Of a DNA stretch of 64,000 bases, positions 27,621-37,105 are shown in pieces (position 1 is the first letter of the stretch; each line of letters starts with the position of its first letter). The position numbers and the translations under genes are program-made. The notes below the pieces were generated by a model. That model was given only the letters and a program-made list of their open reading frames with translations, did no database searches and was not told where the DNA came from. The stretch is from CAJXSN01 sp947492235. Lineage in GTDB: Bacteria > Pseudomonadota > Alphaproteobacteria > Sphingomonadales > Sphingomonadaceae. The DNA is taken from NCBI RefSeq assembly GCF_042492175.1, contig NZ_CP170453.1, positions 992,001 to 1,056,000 on the forward strand, written 5' to 3'.

Positions 27621-28673
27621 ATGGATGCATCGCTAAGCCAAGCCCCGGCCATGGGCAACGATACTCTCCCCACAGACGAACTGGACGAGGCCCACGCACC
27701 GGCGGCTCCTCAGGTTCTGGCGCTGGAGGCGCGCGGGCTGGTCAAACGGTTCGACGGCGTTGCGGCGGTGAACGGCGTTGATATCGCCGTGCCGCAGGGC
27801 GCGATTTACGGCATTCTGGGGCCTAACGGGGCGGGCAAGACCACCACGTTGCGGATGCTATTGGGGATTATCGACCCCGATGAAGGCGTGCGCCGGGTGC
27901 TGGGGCATGAGAAGCCGCACGAGATCGGCCGGATGATCGGTTACCTCCCGGAAGAGCGCGGGCTGTATCCGACGATGAAATGCGTCGATGCCATCGCCTT
28001 TATGGGCGCGCTGCGCGGTGTGCCGCAACCCGAAGGCTGGCGCCGTGGCCGCGAGCTGATGGAAGCGCACGGGTTGGGCCATGCTGCCGACAAGCAGATC
28101 CGGATGCTGTCCAAGGGCATGGCGCAGACAGTGCAATTGCTCGGAACGCTGGTTCACCGGCCCCGTCTGGTGGTGCTGGACGAACCGTTCTCCGGCCTCG
28201 ACGCGATCAATCAGGGCAAGCTGGAGCGGATGATTCGCGCGCTGGCCGATGACGGGGTGACGGTGATTTTCTCCACCCATGTGATCCACCATGCCGAACG
28301 CCTGTGCGAAGGCGTCGCGATTATCGCAGGCGGCAAGGTGCCCTATGCCGGATCGGTCGACGAGGCGCGCGACCGCATTCCGGCGCAGGTGAAGCTGGAA
28401 ACCAAGGCTGGCGACGGCGCATGGCGCAGCGCTCTGCCCGATGATGCGCGGCACGAGGCAAAGACCGCGACGGGCGGCGAAGCAAGCCATTTCTGGTATT
28501 TCCCGCTGCCGTCTACCGGCGTGGAAACCCTGCTTCGCGCGCTAATCGAGGGGGGAGCAGGCATTTTGTCGCTGTCGATCGAACGCGCCGGTTTGCATGA
28601 TGCCTTCGTCGAAATTGCCGGAGAGGCCGCGGCCAAAGCCATGGAAGCCGACGCCGCAGGAGCCGCAGCATGA
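27621..28673 (+). CDS. ABC transporter ATP-binding protein (NatA-like)
   Basis: 350 residues with GPNGAGKT (Walker A), LSKGM in the signature position, VVLDEPFSGLD (Walker B) and a switch histidine in FSTHVIHHAE. About 45 residues precede the domain, and a ~100-residue C-terminal extension follows, as in NatA-type exporters. It powers the permease encoded next (ATGA overlap). The family includes sodium, drug and other exporters; the substrate is not evident. A second Met near residue 11 could be the start. Confidence 0.9.
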   Translation: MDASLSQAPAMGNDTLPTDELDEAHAPAAPQVLALEARGLVKRFDGVAAVNGVDIAVPQGAIYGILGPNGAGKTTTLRMLLGIIDPDEGVRRVLGHEKPHEIGRMIGYLPEERGLYPTMKCVDAIAFMGALRGVPQPEGWRRGRELMEAHGLGHAADKQIRMLSKGMAQTVQLLGTLVHRPRLVVLDEPFSGLDAINQGKLERMIRALADDGVTVIFSTHVIHHAERLCEGVAIIAGGKVPYAGSVDEARDRIPAQVKLETKAGDGAWRSALPDDARHEAKTATGGEASHFWYFPLPSTGVETLLRALIEGGAGILSLSIERAGLHDAFVEIAGEAAAKAMEADAAGAAA

Positions 28674-29914
28674 GCACGCCATCTACTCCGGCCTCCGCCG
28701 GTCGTCTCTCGCTGCTGCAAGCCGCCTTCGTGGTGGCCCGGCGCGATTTTCTTGCCATCCTGCTCAGCAAGGCGTTCATTTTCTTCCTGCTTGGCCCGCT
28801 GCTGTTTGTCGGCATCAGCGTATCTGCAGGGTCGCTCGCCAATCGCGCTGCGGAAAGCGTTACTCCGCCGCGCATGGCCGTGGCCTTGTCCGACGCGGGC
28901 GAGCGCGCAGCGTTGGCCCGGTCGCACGCAAAGCTTGCGGATCTGATCACTCTGCCGCCGATTGAAACGATCGAAGACGGGCGGACAATCGACGAACTGC
29001 TGATCGATCAGGAAGGCAATTTCGGCGGCGTGCTCAGCGGCACTTTGGCAGAGCCGGAATTGACCGGTGCCGGAGCCAATATCACGGGCTGGAGCGGCGA
29101 AGTCGCTCTGCTGGCCGCAGAGGCGGCCGAAGCGATGGGCGGTTCTTCGGCCGGCAATGCGGCCGATCAAGTGCCCGAAATCACGCTCTCCCCGCGCGAC
29201 AACAGCGTTGCGGCAGAACGGCGCAGCAACACCGCCACGGCAACCGCTTCGATCACCATGCTGTTTCTCCTGTCCATGCTTCTGGCCGGCATGGTCCTGT
29301 CCAATCTGGTGGAGGAGAAGGGCAACAAGATTATCGAAATACTCGCGGCCTCCATCCCGATGGACGCGGTGTTTCTGGGCAAGCTGTTCGCCATGCTGGC
29401 GGTGAGCTTTGTCGGAATCGCGCTTTGGGGAACGGTCGGCCTGACGCTGGCGGCTGTTGGAGCGGGCGACATGACCTTGCCCACTCCGCCCGCCATTGGC
29501 TGGCCGCTCTTCGCCCTGCTATTTCTGGTGTATTTCGCGCTCGCTTATCTGCTGATCGGCTCGATCTTCCTGACCGTGGGCGCGATGGCCCCGACGGTGC
29601 GCGACGTGCAGACGCTCTCGCTGCCCTCGACCATTTTGCAGGTGCTGATCTTCTTTCTCGCCAGCTTCGCCGTGGCCGATCCGGGCAGCACGGTGGAGCG
29701 TATCGCGATGATCGTGCCGATGAGCTCGCCTTATGTGATGCTGGCGCGCGGCGCGATGTTCGACACGCTGTGGTGGCACGTGGCTGGGATCGCATGGCAA
29801 TTGCTGTGGGTGGCCATCTTCGTGAAAGTCGGGTCCACGCTCTTCCGCCGCAAGGTGATGCAGAGTGGGCCATCGGGTGCCGGAAAAAGTCTGTTCCGAC
29901 GCAAACCCGCCTGA
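28670..29914 (+). CDS. ABC transporter permease (NatB-like, ABC-2 type)
   Basis: 414 residues. An N-terminal helix (about 33-50) is followed by a ~150-residue periplasmic region and then five or six C-terminal helices, the NatB/ABC-2 layout. VEEKGNKIIEIL and PMSSPYVMLARG are conserved in this family. Its start overlaps the ATPase stop, so the two form one exporter. The nearest downstream gene is a P450 148 bases on. Confidence 0.88.
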   Translation: MSTPSTPASAGRLSLLQAAFVVARRDFLAILLSKAFIFFLLGPLLFVGISVSAGSLANRAAESVTPPRMAVALSDAGERAALARSHAKLADLITLPPIETIEDGRTIDELLIDQEGNFGGVLSGTLAEPELTGAGANITGWSGEVALLAAEAAEAMGGSSAGNAADQVPEITLSPRDNSVAAERRSNTATATASITMLFLLSMLLAGMVLSNLVEEKGNKIIEILAASIPMDAVFLGKLFAMLAVSFVGIALWGTVGLTLAAVGAGDMTLPTPPAIGWPLFALLFLVYFALAYLLIGSIFLTVGAMAPTVRDVQTLSLPSTILQVLIFFLASFAVADPGSTVERIAMIVPMSSPYVMLARGAMFDTLWWHVAGIAWQLLWVAIFVKVGSTLFRRKVMQSGPSGAGKSLFRRKPA

Positions 29915-30061
29915 TTTGCCGCTTTCCCAGCAGCTTGGCCCGGGCCTGAAAAGGCAGAACTAGGTCGCAGATTGAAACGCAGTATTGACTCCCATGTCAG
30001 TAGCGTCAGGATGGAACCTAACGAGGTGCCGTAGATGCACCCGATCTGTTGGAGAGTGACA

Positions 30062-31393
30062 ATGGCGACCCTGGCCCCCGAGCGCACCGAATGGACCCGC
30101 AGCCCCAAAGCGCATGAAGCGTTGCAGAAACATTTTGACGACCACCCGGAAGCCAAACCGTCGCATCCCGAGAAATACGATACCAGCCGCAGCGACATCT
30201 ATGTCGACAACACATGGCCCCCGATTTTCGCCGAAATGCGCAAAGAAGGTCCGCTGCACTACATCAAGGAAAGCCCGTTCGGCCCCTATTGGAGCGTGGT
30301 GGGACACAAGGCGATCCAGCATGTCGAGGCGCTGCCGGAACTGTTCTCCTCCAGCTGGGAACATGGCGGCATCACCATTCTGGAGCGCGTCGATGACGAA
30401 GACATGGCCGACGAGGAGCGTTTCGAGCTCCCGATGTTTATTGCCATGGACCGCCCCAAGCATACCGGCCAGCGCCGCACTGTAGCGCCCGCTTTCAATC
30501 CCGGCGAAATGAAGCGGATGGAAGGCGAGATCCGTCAGCGGACCGGCGAATGTCTCGACTCGCTGCCCAAAGGCGAAGTGTTCAACTGGGTCGACAAGGT
30601 ATCCATCCCGCTGACCACCGGCATGCTGGCGATCCTGTTCGATTTCCCGTGGGAAGACCGCGACCTGCTGACCTTCTGGTCCGACTGGTCGGGCGATACC
30701 GAACTGATGCTTGCCGGCCCCGAAATGGAAGAAACCCGTCGCGGCATCCAGATGGAAATGGCCGCTTATTTCCAGCAGCTCTGGGCGAAGAAATCGCAGG
30801 AAGAACCCGGTGCCGATCTCATTTCCATGATGATCCATTCCCCGGCCATGAACCAGATGAGCCCGCAGGAATTCATGGGCAATCTGGTGCTGCTGATCGT
30901 CGGCGGGAACGACACGACGCGCAACACGATGAGCGGCATCGTCCACGCGCTCGACAAATTCCCCGACCAGCGCAAACTGTTCGAACAGAACCCCGATGTG
31001 ATCCCCAATGCGGTGCAGGAATGCATCCGGTATCAGACCCCGCTCAAGCATATGCGCCGCACGGCCAGCGAAGACACCGAATTGTTCGGCAAGCAGATCA
31101 AGAAGGGCGACAAGGTTGTCCTGTGGTACAATTCCGCCAATCGCGACGAGACGGTCTTCGAAAATGCCGACAAGCTGATCCTCGACCGCGAAAACGCCCG
31201 CCGGCACCTCGCCTTCGGCTATGGCATTCACCGCTGTGTCGGTGCGCGTCTTGCGGAATTGCAGCTGCGCATCCTGCTCGAAGAAATGCATGCCCGCCGC
31301 ATGCGGGTGCATGTCGCGGGCGATGTCGAGCGCGTGCGGGCCAATTTCGTCGAAGGGTTCCGTGTGCTCGAGGTGGAGCTCTCGACCTTCTGA
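30062..31393 (+). CDS. Cytochrome P450, CYP153-like alkane/fatty-acid hydroxylase
   Basis: 443 residues. The I-helix reads IVGGNDTTRN, the ExxR is in ECIRYQTPLKHMRR, and the haem loop FGYGIHRCVGARLAELQLRI places the ligand at Cys392. These blocks closely resemble the CYP153 family, which hydroxylates the terminal carbon of alkanes and fatty acids. The ATG at 30062 was chosen over one 27 bases earlier because GGAGAG lies at ideal spacing. No ferredoxin or reductase gene is adjacent, unlike many CYP153 operons. A TGAC-N6-GTCA palindrome at 29986-29999 may be an operator. The subfamily call is from memory of motifs. Confidence 0.85.
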   Translation: MATLAPERTEWTRSPKAHEALQKHFDDHPEAKPSHPEKYDTSRSDIYVDNTWPPIFAEMRKEGPLHYIKESPFGPYWSVVGHKAIQHVEALPELFSSSWEHGGITILERVDDEDMADEERFELPMFIAMDRPKHTGQRRTVAPAFNPGEMKRMEGEIRQRTGECLDSLPKGEVFNWVDKVSIPLTTGMLAILFDFPWEDRDLLTFWSDWSGDTELMLAGPEMEETRRGIQMEMAAYFQQLWAKKSQEEPGADLISMMIHSPAMNQMSPQEFMGNLVLLIVGGNDTTRNTMSGIVHALDKFPDQRKLFEQNPDVIPNAVQECIRYQTPLKHMRRTASEDTELFGKQIKKGDKVVLWYNSANRDETVFENADKLILDRENARRHLAFGYGIHRCVGARLAELQLRILLEEMHARRMRVHVAGDVERVRANFVEGFRVLEVELSTF

Positions 31394-31487
31394 CAGTTGG
31401 CCGCCAAGCGGCACGGCCATTAGGCGCGGTAACTTTTCACCGGTCTCGTGCGTATATCCAGCGCGAGACACTGAAGGACCCGTGACA

Positions 31488-32000
31488 ATGACCGACCTTG
31501 GCAAACCCCATACGGCAATCAGTCGCCGCTCTCTCATGGGCTGGCTGGGCGCTGGTGTATCTACTCTGGTGCTCGGCGGATGCGGGGTCGATCCGGCAGA
31601 GGCCAAAAGCTTTCCCGTGCGCCTGTCGGAAGCGGAATGGCGCAAGAAGCTGACCCGCGCTGAATTCGCCGTGCTGCGCAACAAGGGGACGGAGCGCCCC
31701 TATTCCTCTCCGCTGGACAAGGAGAACCGGCGCGGCACGTTTGTCTGCGCAGGCTGCGGCAACCGGCTCTATTCCTCGAAGACCAAGTTCGACAGCGGCA
31801 CCGGCTGGCCCAGCTTCTATGCGCCGATCGACAAGGGCGCAGTGGGCACATCGCGCGATTTCAAATTAGGCTATCCCCGCACCGAAGTGCACTGCGCCGA
31901 TTGCGGCGGGCATTTGGGGCATATCTTCAACGACGGCCCCAGGCCGACCGGGAAGCGGCATTGCATCAACGGTATCGCAATGGATTTCCGCCCCGGCTAA
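31488..32000 (+). CDS. msrB: Peptide-methionine (R)-S-oxide reductase, exported lipoprotein
   Basis: 170 residues. The N-terminus has SRRSLMG, a hydrophobic stretch and LGGC (Cys32), which reads as a Tat-type lipoprotein signal. The MsrB domain follows with zinc pairs CAGC and CADC, GTGWPSF, HLGHIF, and the catalytic Cys159 in RHCIN. It repairs Met-R-sulfoxide in proteins, and the signal places it in the envelope rather than the cytoplasm. The ATG has GAAGGA upstream. MsrA at 42372 is also a predicted lipoprotein, so the pair may act together although the genes are 10 kb apart. Confidence 0.92.
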   Translation: MTDLGKPHTAISRRSLMGWLGAGVSTLVLGGCGVDPAEAKSFPVRLSEAEWRKKLTRAEFAVLRNKGTERPYSSPLDKENRRGTFVCAGCGNRLYSSKTKFDSGTGWPSFYAPIDKGAVGTSRDFKLGYPRTEVHCADCGGHLGHIFNDGPRPTGKRHCINGIAMDFRPG

Positions 32001-32013
32001 GCGCTTGGTTCCG

Positions 32014-32649
32014 CTAGTTGCCCGGCGCAATGTTGGCCGGAAGCTTCTGGAGACGCGCCGCCAATCTCGCAAAGTCCGCCAGCGCAAATGTCCGCTCGAA
32101 CACCAGCCCGTGCAGATTATCGCGCTGCCACAAAACCTTGGCATGGAGCGGGTCAGGCAGGCACTGGCCCTGTAGCCTAACGAGCAGCTGCGGCGCCCAC
32201 ACGCCGTCGCTTTCAACACAGGCACCCTGCTGCGAGATGTTGCGGATCGTCACCTGTGTGCCCGTCTCGCCGCTGATGATGGCAGCAGGCATGGTCAGGT
32301 TGATCCGCATCGGTCGCTTGGGAAAGGGGCCGTGCTCATAGACCAGCGCGTCGAGATCCTTGGCCTCGCAGAAGGCATATCCTGCTTCGTCGCCCGTGTT
32401 CCAGGCTTCTTCGATCGGAAAGCGCTGGCCTTCCCACAATTCGATCGAGCAGGCCTTGCCTTCGGGAATTCTATGGAAAGCCCGGATGCGAATGCCGGTG
32501 GCGCTCACATCGCGGACAATGCACAGGATTTCGACCCCGTCGATCGACAATTTCGCATTGCGCAGCATCAATGCGACGCGCGGTGCCTCGCGCTGCTCGA
32601 CCGAAGCGGTCTGGTCCAGTTCCAGTTCCGGGCCTATCAAGCCGTGCAT
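32014..32649 (-). CDS. PilZ-like domain protein
   Basis: 211 residues. Two weakly similar halves are visible, each with PilZ-like features: REAPRVALMLR with RDVSATGIRIRA in the first, and a second block with NISQQGACVES. Real PilZ c-di-GMP sites have RxxxR and (D/N)xSxxG; the first half matches best, the second has NISQQG. It may bind c-di-GMP or be a degenerate relative. The ATG at 32649, behind AGGGGATC, was preferred to one seven codons earlier. It faces msrB with 13 bases between. Confidence 0.65.
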   Translation of the reverse strand: MHGLIGPELELDQTASVEQREAPRVALMLRNAKLSIDGVEILCIVRDVSATGIRIRAFHRIPEGKACSIELWEGQRFPIEEAWNTGDEAGYAFCEAKDLDALVYEHGPFPKRPMRINLTMPAAIISGETGTQVTIRNISQQGACVESDGVWAPQLLVRLQGQCLPDPLHAKVLWQRDNLHGLVFERTFALADFARLAARLQKLPANIAPGN

Positions 32650-32756
32650 GGGATCCCCTTGAGTTTTCATCGTGGGGACAACCCCTAACCGGGTCTGCCT
32701 GCCCTATGCCTAGCGAGCGGGTAGGGAATTTTACGGGGTCTGATCAGCAGAGGGGG

Positions 32757-32841
32757 TGGTGCGGGTGGCGGGACTCGAACCCGCACGTCCAAAGGACAGG
32801 GGATTTTAAGTCCCCGGCGTCTACCATTCCGCCACACCCGC
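32757..32841 (-). tRNA. tRNA-Leu (anticodon TAA)
   Basis: An 85-base class II tRNA on the minus strand. The acceptor stem GCGGGTG/CACCCGC pairs fully, the anticodon loop reads CTTAAAA (anticodon TAA), there is a long variable arm, the T-loop is GGTTCGAGTCC, and CCA is encoded. Confidence 0.95.
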
Positions 32842-32967
32842 ATTGCGTGCCGATGCAAGACGCACCGTACAATACGGGCCGTTAGCGCAATCGAAGGCGC
32901 CCGCGCAATCGCGCAGAGTGTGCTGTCTGTAGTGGTGCCGGAATGGAACCCGCGCGGCCGGAAAGCT

Positions 32968-33246
32968 CTATTCGTTCAGGCCTTCGCGCATTTCCTTGCC
33001 CGGCTTGAAATAGGGCACGCGTTTCGCAGGGACATTGACCGCCTCGCCAGTGCGCGGATTGCGGCCGACCCGTGCGGCGCGTTCGCGGGTGGAAAATGCT
33101 CCGAAGCCGCGCAATTCGACCCTGCCGCCTTCGGCGAGCCTTTCGGAGATCTCGTCGAAAAAGATATCGACCACCTGCTCGACTTCTTCGGCCCGCAATT
33201 CGGGATTGTCCTTCGCCAGCGCCTGAAGGAGTTCGGAACGGATCAT
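32968..33246 (-). CDS. ihfB: Integration host factor beta subunit
   Basis: 92 residues, exact family size. MIRSELLQAL at the start and GRNPRTGEAVNVPAK, the DNA-inserting beta-arm with its tip proline, identify IHF rather than HU; the MIRSEL opening is typical of IhfB. It pairs with IhfA to bend DNA at promoters and recombination sites. The longer open frame reaches into the GntR gene and was rejected. It lies upstream of the tRNA-Leu gene on the same strand. Confidence 0.93.
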   Translation of the reverse strand: MIRSELLQALAKDNPELRAEEVEQVVDIFFDEISERLAEGGRVELRGFGAFSTRERAARVGRNPRTGEAVNVPAKRVPYFKPGKEMREGLNE

Positions 33247-33418
33247 GCTATTCTCCGACGCTCTGAGGGAGGGGCGCCTTTGGGTTTGACAGCGGGAATC
33301 CCACATTCCCGGATCGGATGCCGCAATAAGCGGCAACAGGGGCGCGACCTTCAGGCGGGTATGCCAGACTTGGGGCGGGGGCGCAATTACCGGTGTGGTT
33401 CCTTGTTGAGGCCTGCGG

Positions 33419-33817
33419 TCAAGCGGACGCAGCCTCAGCCTTTTTCGCCCCCGATCCCGGCGATGTACCTGCGTTCGTTTGCGGCATGGAGAGCGATTTG
33501 GGATCAATATCCAGCCGCGCCATGCGTTCGGCGATATCCGGCCATTCTTCGGCCAGAAAGCGTTCGCGCTCCGCATCGCGCAGCTTCGCCGCCGCACCGC
33601 GCACGACATACATGCCCACGCCGCGCTGCACCGCCACCAGACCATCGGCCTGAAATTGCTGATACGCTTTCGCCACCGTCAACGGGTTGGCGCCCTGGTC
33701 GGCGGCAAAGGACCGGACGGAAGGCAGCATTTCGCCCTCGCGGTAGCGGCCTTCGATAATCGAGGCGGCGATCAGATCGCGCAGTTTGAGATAGACGGGC
33801 CGGGAATTGGTGCTCAT
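33419..33817 (-). CDS. GntR family regulator, YtrA-type
   Basis: 132 residues. The winged helix (PVYLKLRDLIAASIIEG, then PSVRSFAADQGANPLTVAKAY) is followed by only a short helical tail of about 50 residues, which is the YtrA subfamily layout without a ligand domain. Such proteins usually repress a nearby transporter operon and themselves. It is divergent from the POT transporter with 206 bases between, so that gene is a possible target. A GTG eight codons upstream is an alternative start. Confidence 0.85.
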   Translation of the reverse strand: MSTNSRPVYLKLRDLIAASIIEGRYREGEMLPSVRSFAADQGANPLTVAKAYQQFQADGLVAVQRGVGMYVVRGAAAKLRDAERERFLAEEWPDIAERMARLDIDPKSLSMPQTNAGTSPGSGAKKAEAASA

Positions 33818-34023
33818 GGGTGCGTCGCTGCCATAATACACCGTGTCACGTCAAGGTTTGCGTGGCTTATGGGGCAGCGCCTCCGGGCGCTTCACCGTGC
33901 GTAAAGGTGGTTTCGGCTGCAATCGCTTCTTGAGCGATGCGATTTCGCCGCTAGGGTGCGCGGCTTGGACCAGACCTGCGCAGAGCAGGCGGGGTTGCAC
34001 TGGACGGGGAGGGCTGTGGCCCA

Positions 34024-35679
34024 ATGTACGAGTTGATTTTCACCTTCGATTCCGCATTCGAGATGTGGGCATTCTGGCTGGCGGTTGTGGCGCTAGCAGG
34101 CTTTCTGCTTGGCGGGACGTATATCGTCACCCGGCCGCAGCCGGAATTCGCCGGGCACCCCAAGGGTTTGTTCCTGCTGTTTCTTGCGGAAATGTGGGAG
34201 CGTTTTTCCTATTACGGGATGCGCGCGCTGCTCATCTTTTACCTCGTCCAGCACTGGATGTTCTCGGACAGCGAAGCCTCGATAATCTACGGGGCCTATA
34301 CCGCTCTGGTCTATATCACACCGGTGGTCGGCGGATATCTGGCCGACCGCTATATCGGCCAGCGCAAGGCAGTGCTGTTCGGCGCGGTGCTGCTTACCTT
34401 CGGCCATTTCTTCATGGCGTTCGAGGGTACAGGTGGTCAGGACGATCCGACCATCAACGTGTTCTGGGCCGCTCTGGCGCTGATCATCGTCGGCTCGGGC
34501 TTCCTGAAAGCCAATATCTCCGTAATCGTTGGGCAGCTGTATTCGCGCACGGATATCCGCCGCGATCCGGCCTACACCATCTTCTACATGGGAATTAATG
34601 TCGGTGCGGCGACTGCCTCGATCATCTGCGGCTATCTGGGCCAGACCTATGGCTGGGAATACGGCTTCGGGCTGGCCGGTATCGGCATGCTGATCGGCCT
34701 TGTATTCTTCGTTCTCGGCAAGCCGCTGCTGATGGGCAAGGGCGAGCCGAAAAACCCAGCGAGCCTGACCGGTGGCAAGGAATGGGGCATCTATGGTGCG
34801 GGCCTTGCCATGGTCGCTCTGTGCTGGGCCGCAATCCAGTATCAGGAACTGGTCGGCACGGTTCTGGGCGTCTTTGGCGGCGGTCTGGTGCTTTACGTCC
34901 TGTTCACTGCAGTTACGAAGCTGGCTCCCGAAGAGCGGGACCGCATTTTTGCGGCCATGTTCCTTATCCTGACCTCGATCGTCTTTTGGGCATTGTTCGA
35001 GCAGGCTGGCTCCAGCCTCAACCTGTTCACCGATCGTCATGTCGATACAGCAGGTGTCAATGCCTCGATGTTCCAATCGATCAACGCGATTTACATTGTG
35101 CTCTTGGCACCGGTTTTTGCGATGATGTGGCAGAGCCTCGCCCGCAAGGGAGCGGAACCCTCCACCCCGATGAAATTCGGCCTCGCCGTTATCCAGGTAG
35201 GCCTCGGCTTCCTCGTGCTCGTGTGGGGCGCGGAAAGCGTCGGAGTGAACGTACCGACTCCGGTGATCTTCATCTTCCTGATTTATCTGCTGCACACCAC
35301 CGGTGAGCTGTGCCTGTCGCCTGTTGGGCTCAGCGCGATGAACCGTCTGGCACCCTCGCACATGGCATCGCTGATCATGGGCACGTGGTTCTTCGCATCC
35401 GCGCTGGGCAACTTTGCCGCCGGCCTGATCGCTGCGGCGACGGGGGCGGAAAGCGTCAGCGAGGAAGCGGGCAAGCAACTGGTGCTCGATGTGTACAGTA
35501 CGGTTGGCTGGTATGCCGTGGCCATCGGCGTAGGGGTCATGGTCATCAGCCCGCTGGTCAAGAAGCTGATGCATCTCGACACACTACAGGACGATAGCAT
35601 CGATGATGCGCTCGATGGGCAGGCCGGTGCCGGGCTGGAACCGCAGGAAGGCGGCGTCCATCCTTCGACCCGTTCTTGA
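34024..35679 (+). CDS. POT/PTR2 family proton-dependent peptide transporter
   Basis: 551 residues with about 14 hydrophobic segments. The POT signature EMWERFSYYGMRALL (ExxERFxYYG) is near residue 56, and GGYLADRYIGQRKAV follows as the MFS loop. These carriers import di- and tripeptides with protons. It is the first gene before two amidohydrolase-like proteins and an FKBP isomerase, consistent with peptide uptake and breakdown. The GntR regulator upstream may control it. Confidence 0.92.
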   Translation: MYELIFTFDSAFEMWAFWLAVVALAGFLLGGTYIVTRPQPEFAGHPKGLFLLFLAEMWERFSYYGMRALLIFYLVQHWMFSDSEASIIYGAYTALVYITPVVGGYLADRYIGQRKAVLFGAVLLTFGHFFMAFEGTGGQDDPTINVFWAALALIIVGSGFLKANISVIVGQLYSRTDIRRDPAYTIFYMGINVGAATASIICGYLGQTYGWEYGFGLAGIGMLIGLVFFVLGKPLLMGKGEPKNPASLTGGKEWGIYGAGLAMVALCWAAIQYQELVGTVLGVFGGGLVLYVLFTAVTKLAPEERDRIFAAMFLILTSIVFWALFEQAGSSLNLFTDRHVDTAGVNASMFQSINAIYIVLLAPVFAMMWQSLARKGAEPSTPMKFGLAVIQVGLGFLVLVWGAESVGVNVPTPVIFIFLIYLLHTTGELCLSPVGLSAMNRLAPSHMASLIMGTWFFASALGNFAAGLIAAATGAESVSEEAGKQLVLDVYSTVGWYAVAIGVGVMVISPLVKKLMHLDTLQDDSIDDALDGQAGAGLEPQEGGVHPSTRS

Positions 35680-35728
35680 AGCCTGCCACGGTGCAAACAC
35701 AACAGACGCAAGCAAAGGGGCAAGACAC

Positions 35729-37105
35729 ATGAGAGCGAACGCACTTCTGGCCATCGGGGGTGCGTTCGCGCTCTCCGCTTGTGCCACGACGGCGGGGGCA
35801 GATAGCGCCTCTGCCAGCGATGGCGACAAGTCCTACGACATTGCCGAGGTCCCTTTCCCGTCGACTTACGAACCCTATCCGGGCACGCCCACTGCGTTGG
35901 TGGGCGCGACGGTTTATGACGGCACCGGCGGGGTGATCGAGAACGGTGTCGTGCTGTTTAGCGGCGGCAAGGTCGTGGGCGTGGCGGAGGAGCTTTCGAC
36001 CGAAGGCTACACGGTGGTTGACGGCACGGGAAAGTTCGTCACCCCCGGCATTATCGATATCCATAGCCATCTGGGCGATTACCCCAGCCCCAGCGTTTCT
36101 GCCCACGCCGATGGCAACGAAGCCACGGCGCCGACCACAGGCGATGTCTGGGCAGAGCATTCGGTCTGGCCACAGGATCCCGGCTTCAGCCGCGCCATGG
36201 CCAATGGCGGAATAACCTCGCTGCAAATCCTGCCCGGTTCCGCCAATCTGATCGGCGGGCGCACGGTTACGCTGAAGAACGTCTACAGCCGCACGGTGCA
36301 GGGGATGAAATTCCCCGGCGCGCCCTACGGCATGAAGATGGCCTGCGGCGAAAACCCCAAGCGGGTTTACGGCAACAGAGGCCGCAAGCCCTCCACCCGG
36401 ATGGGCAATTTCGCGGTGAACCGCCAGACCTGGTTCGACGCGATCGCCTATGCGGAGGGGGACCGTAAAAAGCGCAATCTGGAGAACGAGACGCTGGCGG
36501 GTGTGCTGGACGGTGAGATTCTGGTCCACAACCATTGCTACCGCGCCGACGAGATGGCGCTGGTCATGGATATGGCCAAGGAGATGGGATACAAGGTCAG
36601 CACCTTCCATCACGCGGTCGAAGCCTACAAGATCGGCGATCTGCTGCGCGAAAACGAAGTGTGCTCCGCCATCTGGGCCGACTGGTACGGCTTCAAGATG
36701 GAAAGCTATGACGGCATTCCCGAAAACGGCGCGCTGCTGCAACAGGCGGGCGCGTGCGTGGTCATCCACTCGGACGACGAGAACGGCATCCAGCGGCTCA
36801 ATCAGGAAGCTGCCAAGGCACAAGCGGCTGGTGCGCGCATGGGTATCACCATTCCCGACGCCGAGGTGATTTCGTGGATCACGCTCAACGCGGCCAAGGC
36901 GATGGGCATTGATGACATGACCGGTAGCCTGGAGACCGGCAAGATGGCCGATGTCGTGCTGTGGAACGGCGATCCGCTGAGTGTGTATTCGCGGCCCGAG
37001 AAGGTTTGGGTCGATGGCGCGCTGATGTTCGATGCGATGGATCCCAAGCGCAAACCGGTGAGCGATTTCGAGCTCGGCCAGCCGGGTGAAGGAGATGTGA
37101 AATGA
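35729..37105 (+). CDS. Amidohydrolase family lipoprotein (catalytic partner)
   Basis: 458 residues. The signal ends LSAC (Cys18), giving a lipoprotein. The metal-dependent hydrolase core is intact: TPGIIDIHSH (H112, H114), VHNHC, TFHHAVEA and the late Asp in HSDDENG. Relatives act as imidazolonepropionase- or prolidase-like enzymes, and many are dipeptidases. An upstream Met within the POT gene was rejected because the AAAGGGG ribosome site and lipoprotein signal fix the ATG at 35729. Its stop overlaps the next gene (ATGA). The context of a peptide transporter suggests dipeptide or modified-peptide cleavage, which is inference. Confidence 0.88.
   Translation: MRANALLAIGGAFALSACATTAGADSASASDGDKSYDIAEVPFPSTYEPYPGTPTALVGATVYDGTGGVIENGVVLFSGGKVVGVAEELSTEGYTVVDGTGKFVTPGIIDIHSHLGDYPSPSVSAHADGNEATAPTTGDVWAEHSVWPQDPGFSRAMANGGITSLQILPGSANLIGGRTVTLKNVYSRTVQGMKFPGAPYGMKMACGENPKRVYGNRGRKPSTRMGNFAVNRQTWFDAIAYAEGDRKKRNLENETLAGVLDGEILVHNHCYRADEMALVMDMAKEMGYKVSTFHHAVEAYKIGDLLRENEVCSAIWADWYGFKMESYDGIPENGALLQQAGACVVIHSDDENGIQRLNQEAAKAQAAGARMGITIPDAEVISWITLNAAKAMGIDDMTGSLETGKMADVVLWNGDPLSVYSRPEKVWVDGALMFDAMDPKRKPVSDFELGQPGEGDVK

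Noticed and set aside
29960..31684. 574-codon minus-strand frame opposite the P450
   Set aside because: It is a shadow of the P450 coding frame, without motifs.
33818..34023. Possible GntR operator and promoter between the GntR and POT genes
   Set aside because: GTGTATTAT and TTGACG sequences are present, but spacing does not form a promoter and I could not define a clear palindrome.
34093..35574. 493-codon minus-strand frame opposite the POT transporter
   Set aside because: His/Gln/Asp-rich translation typical of the reverse complement of a membrane-protein gene.
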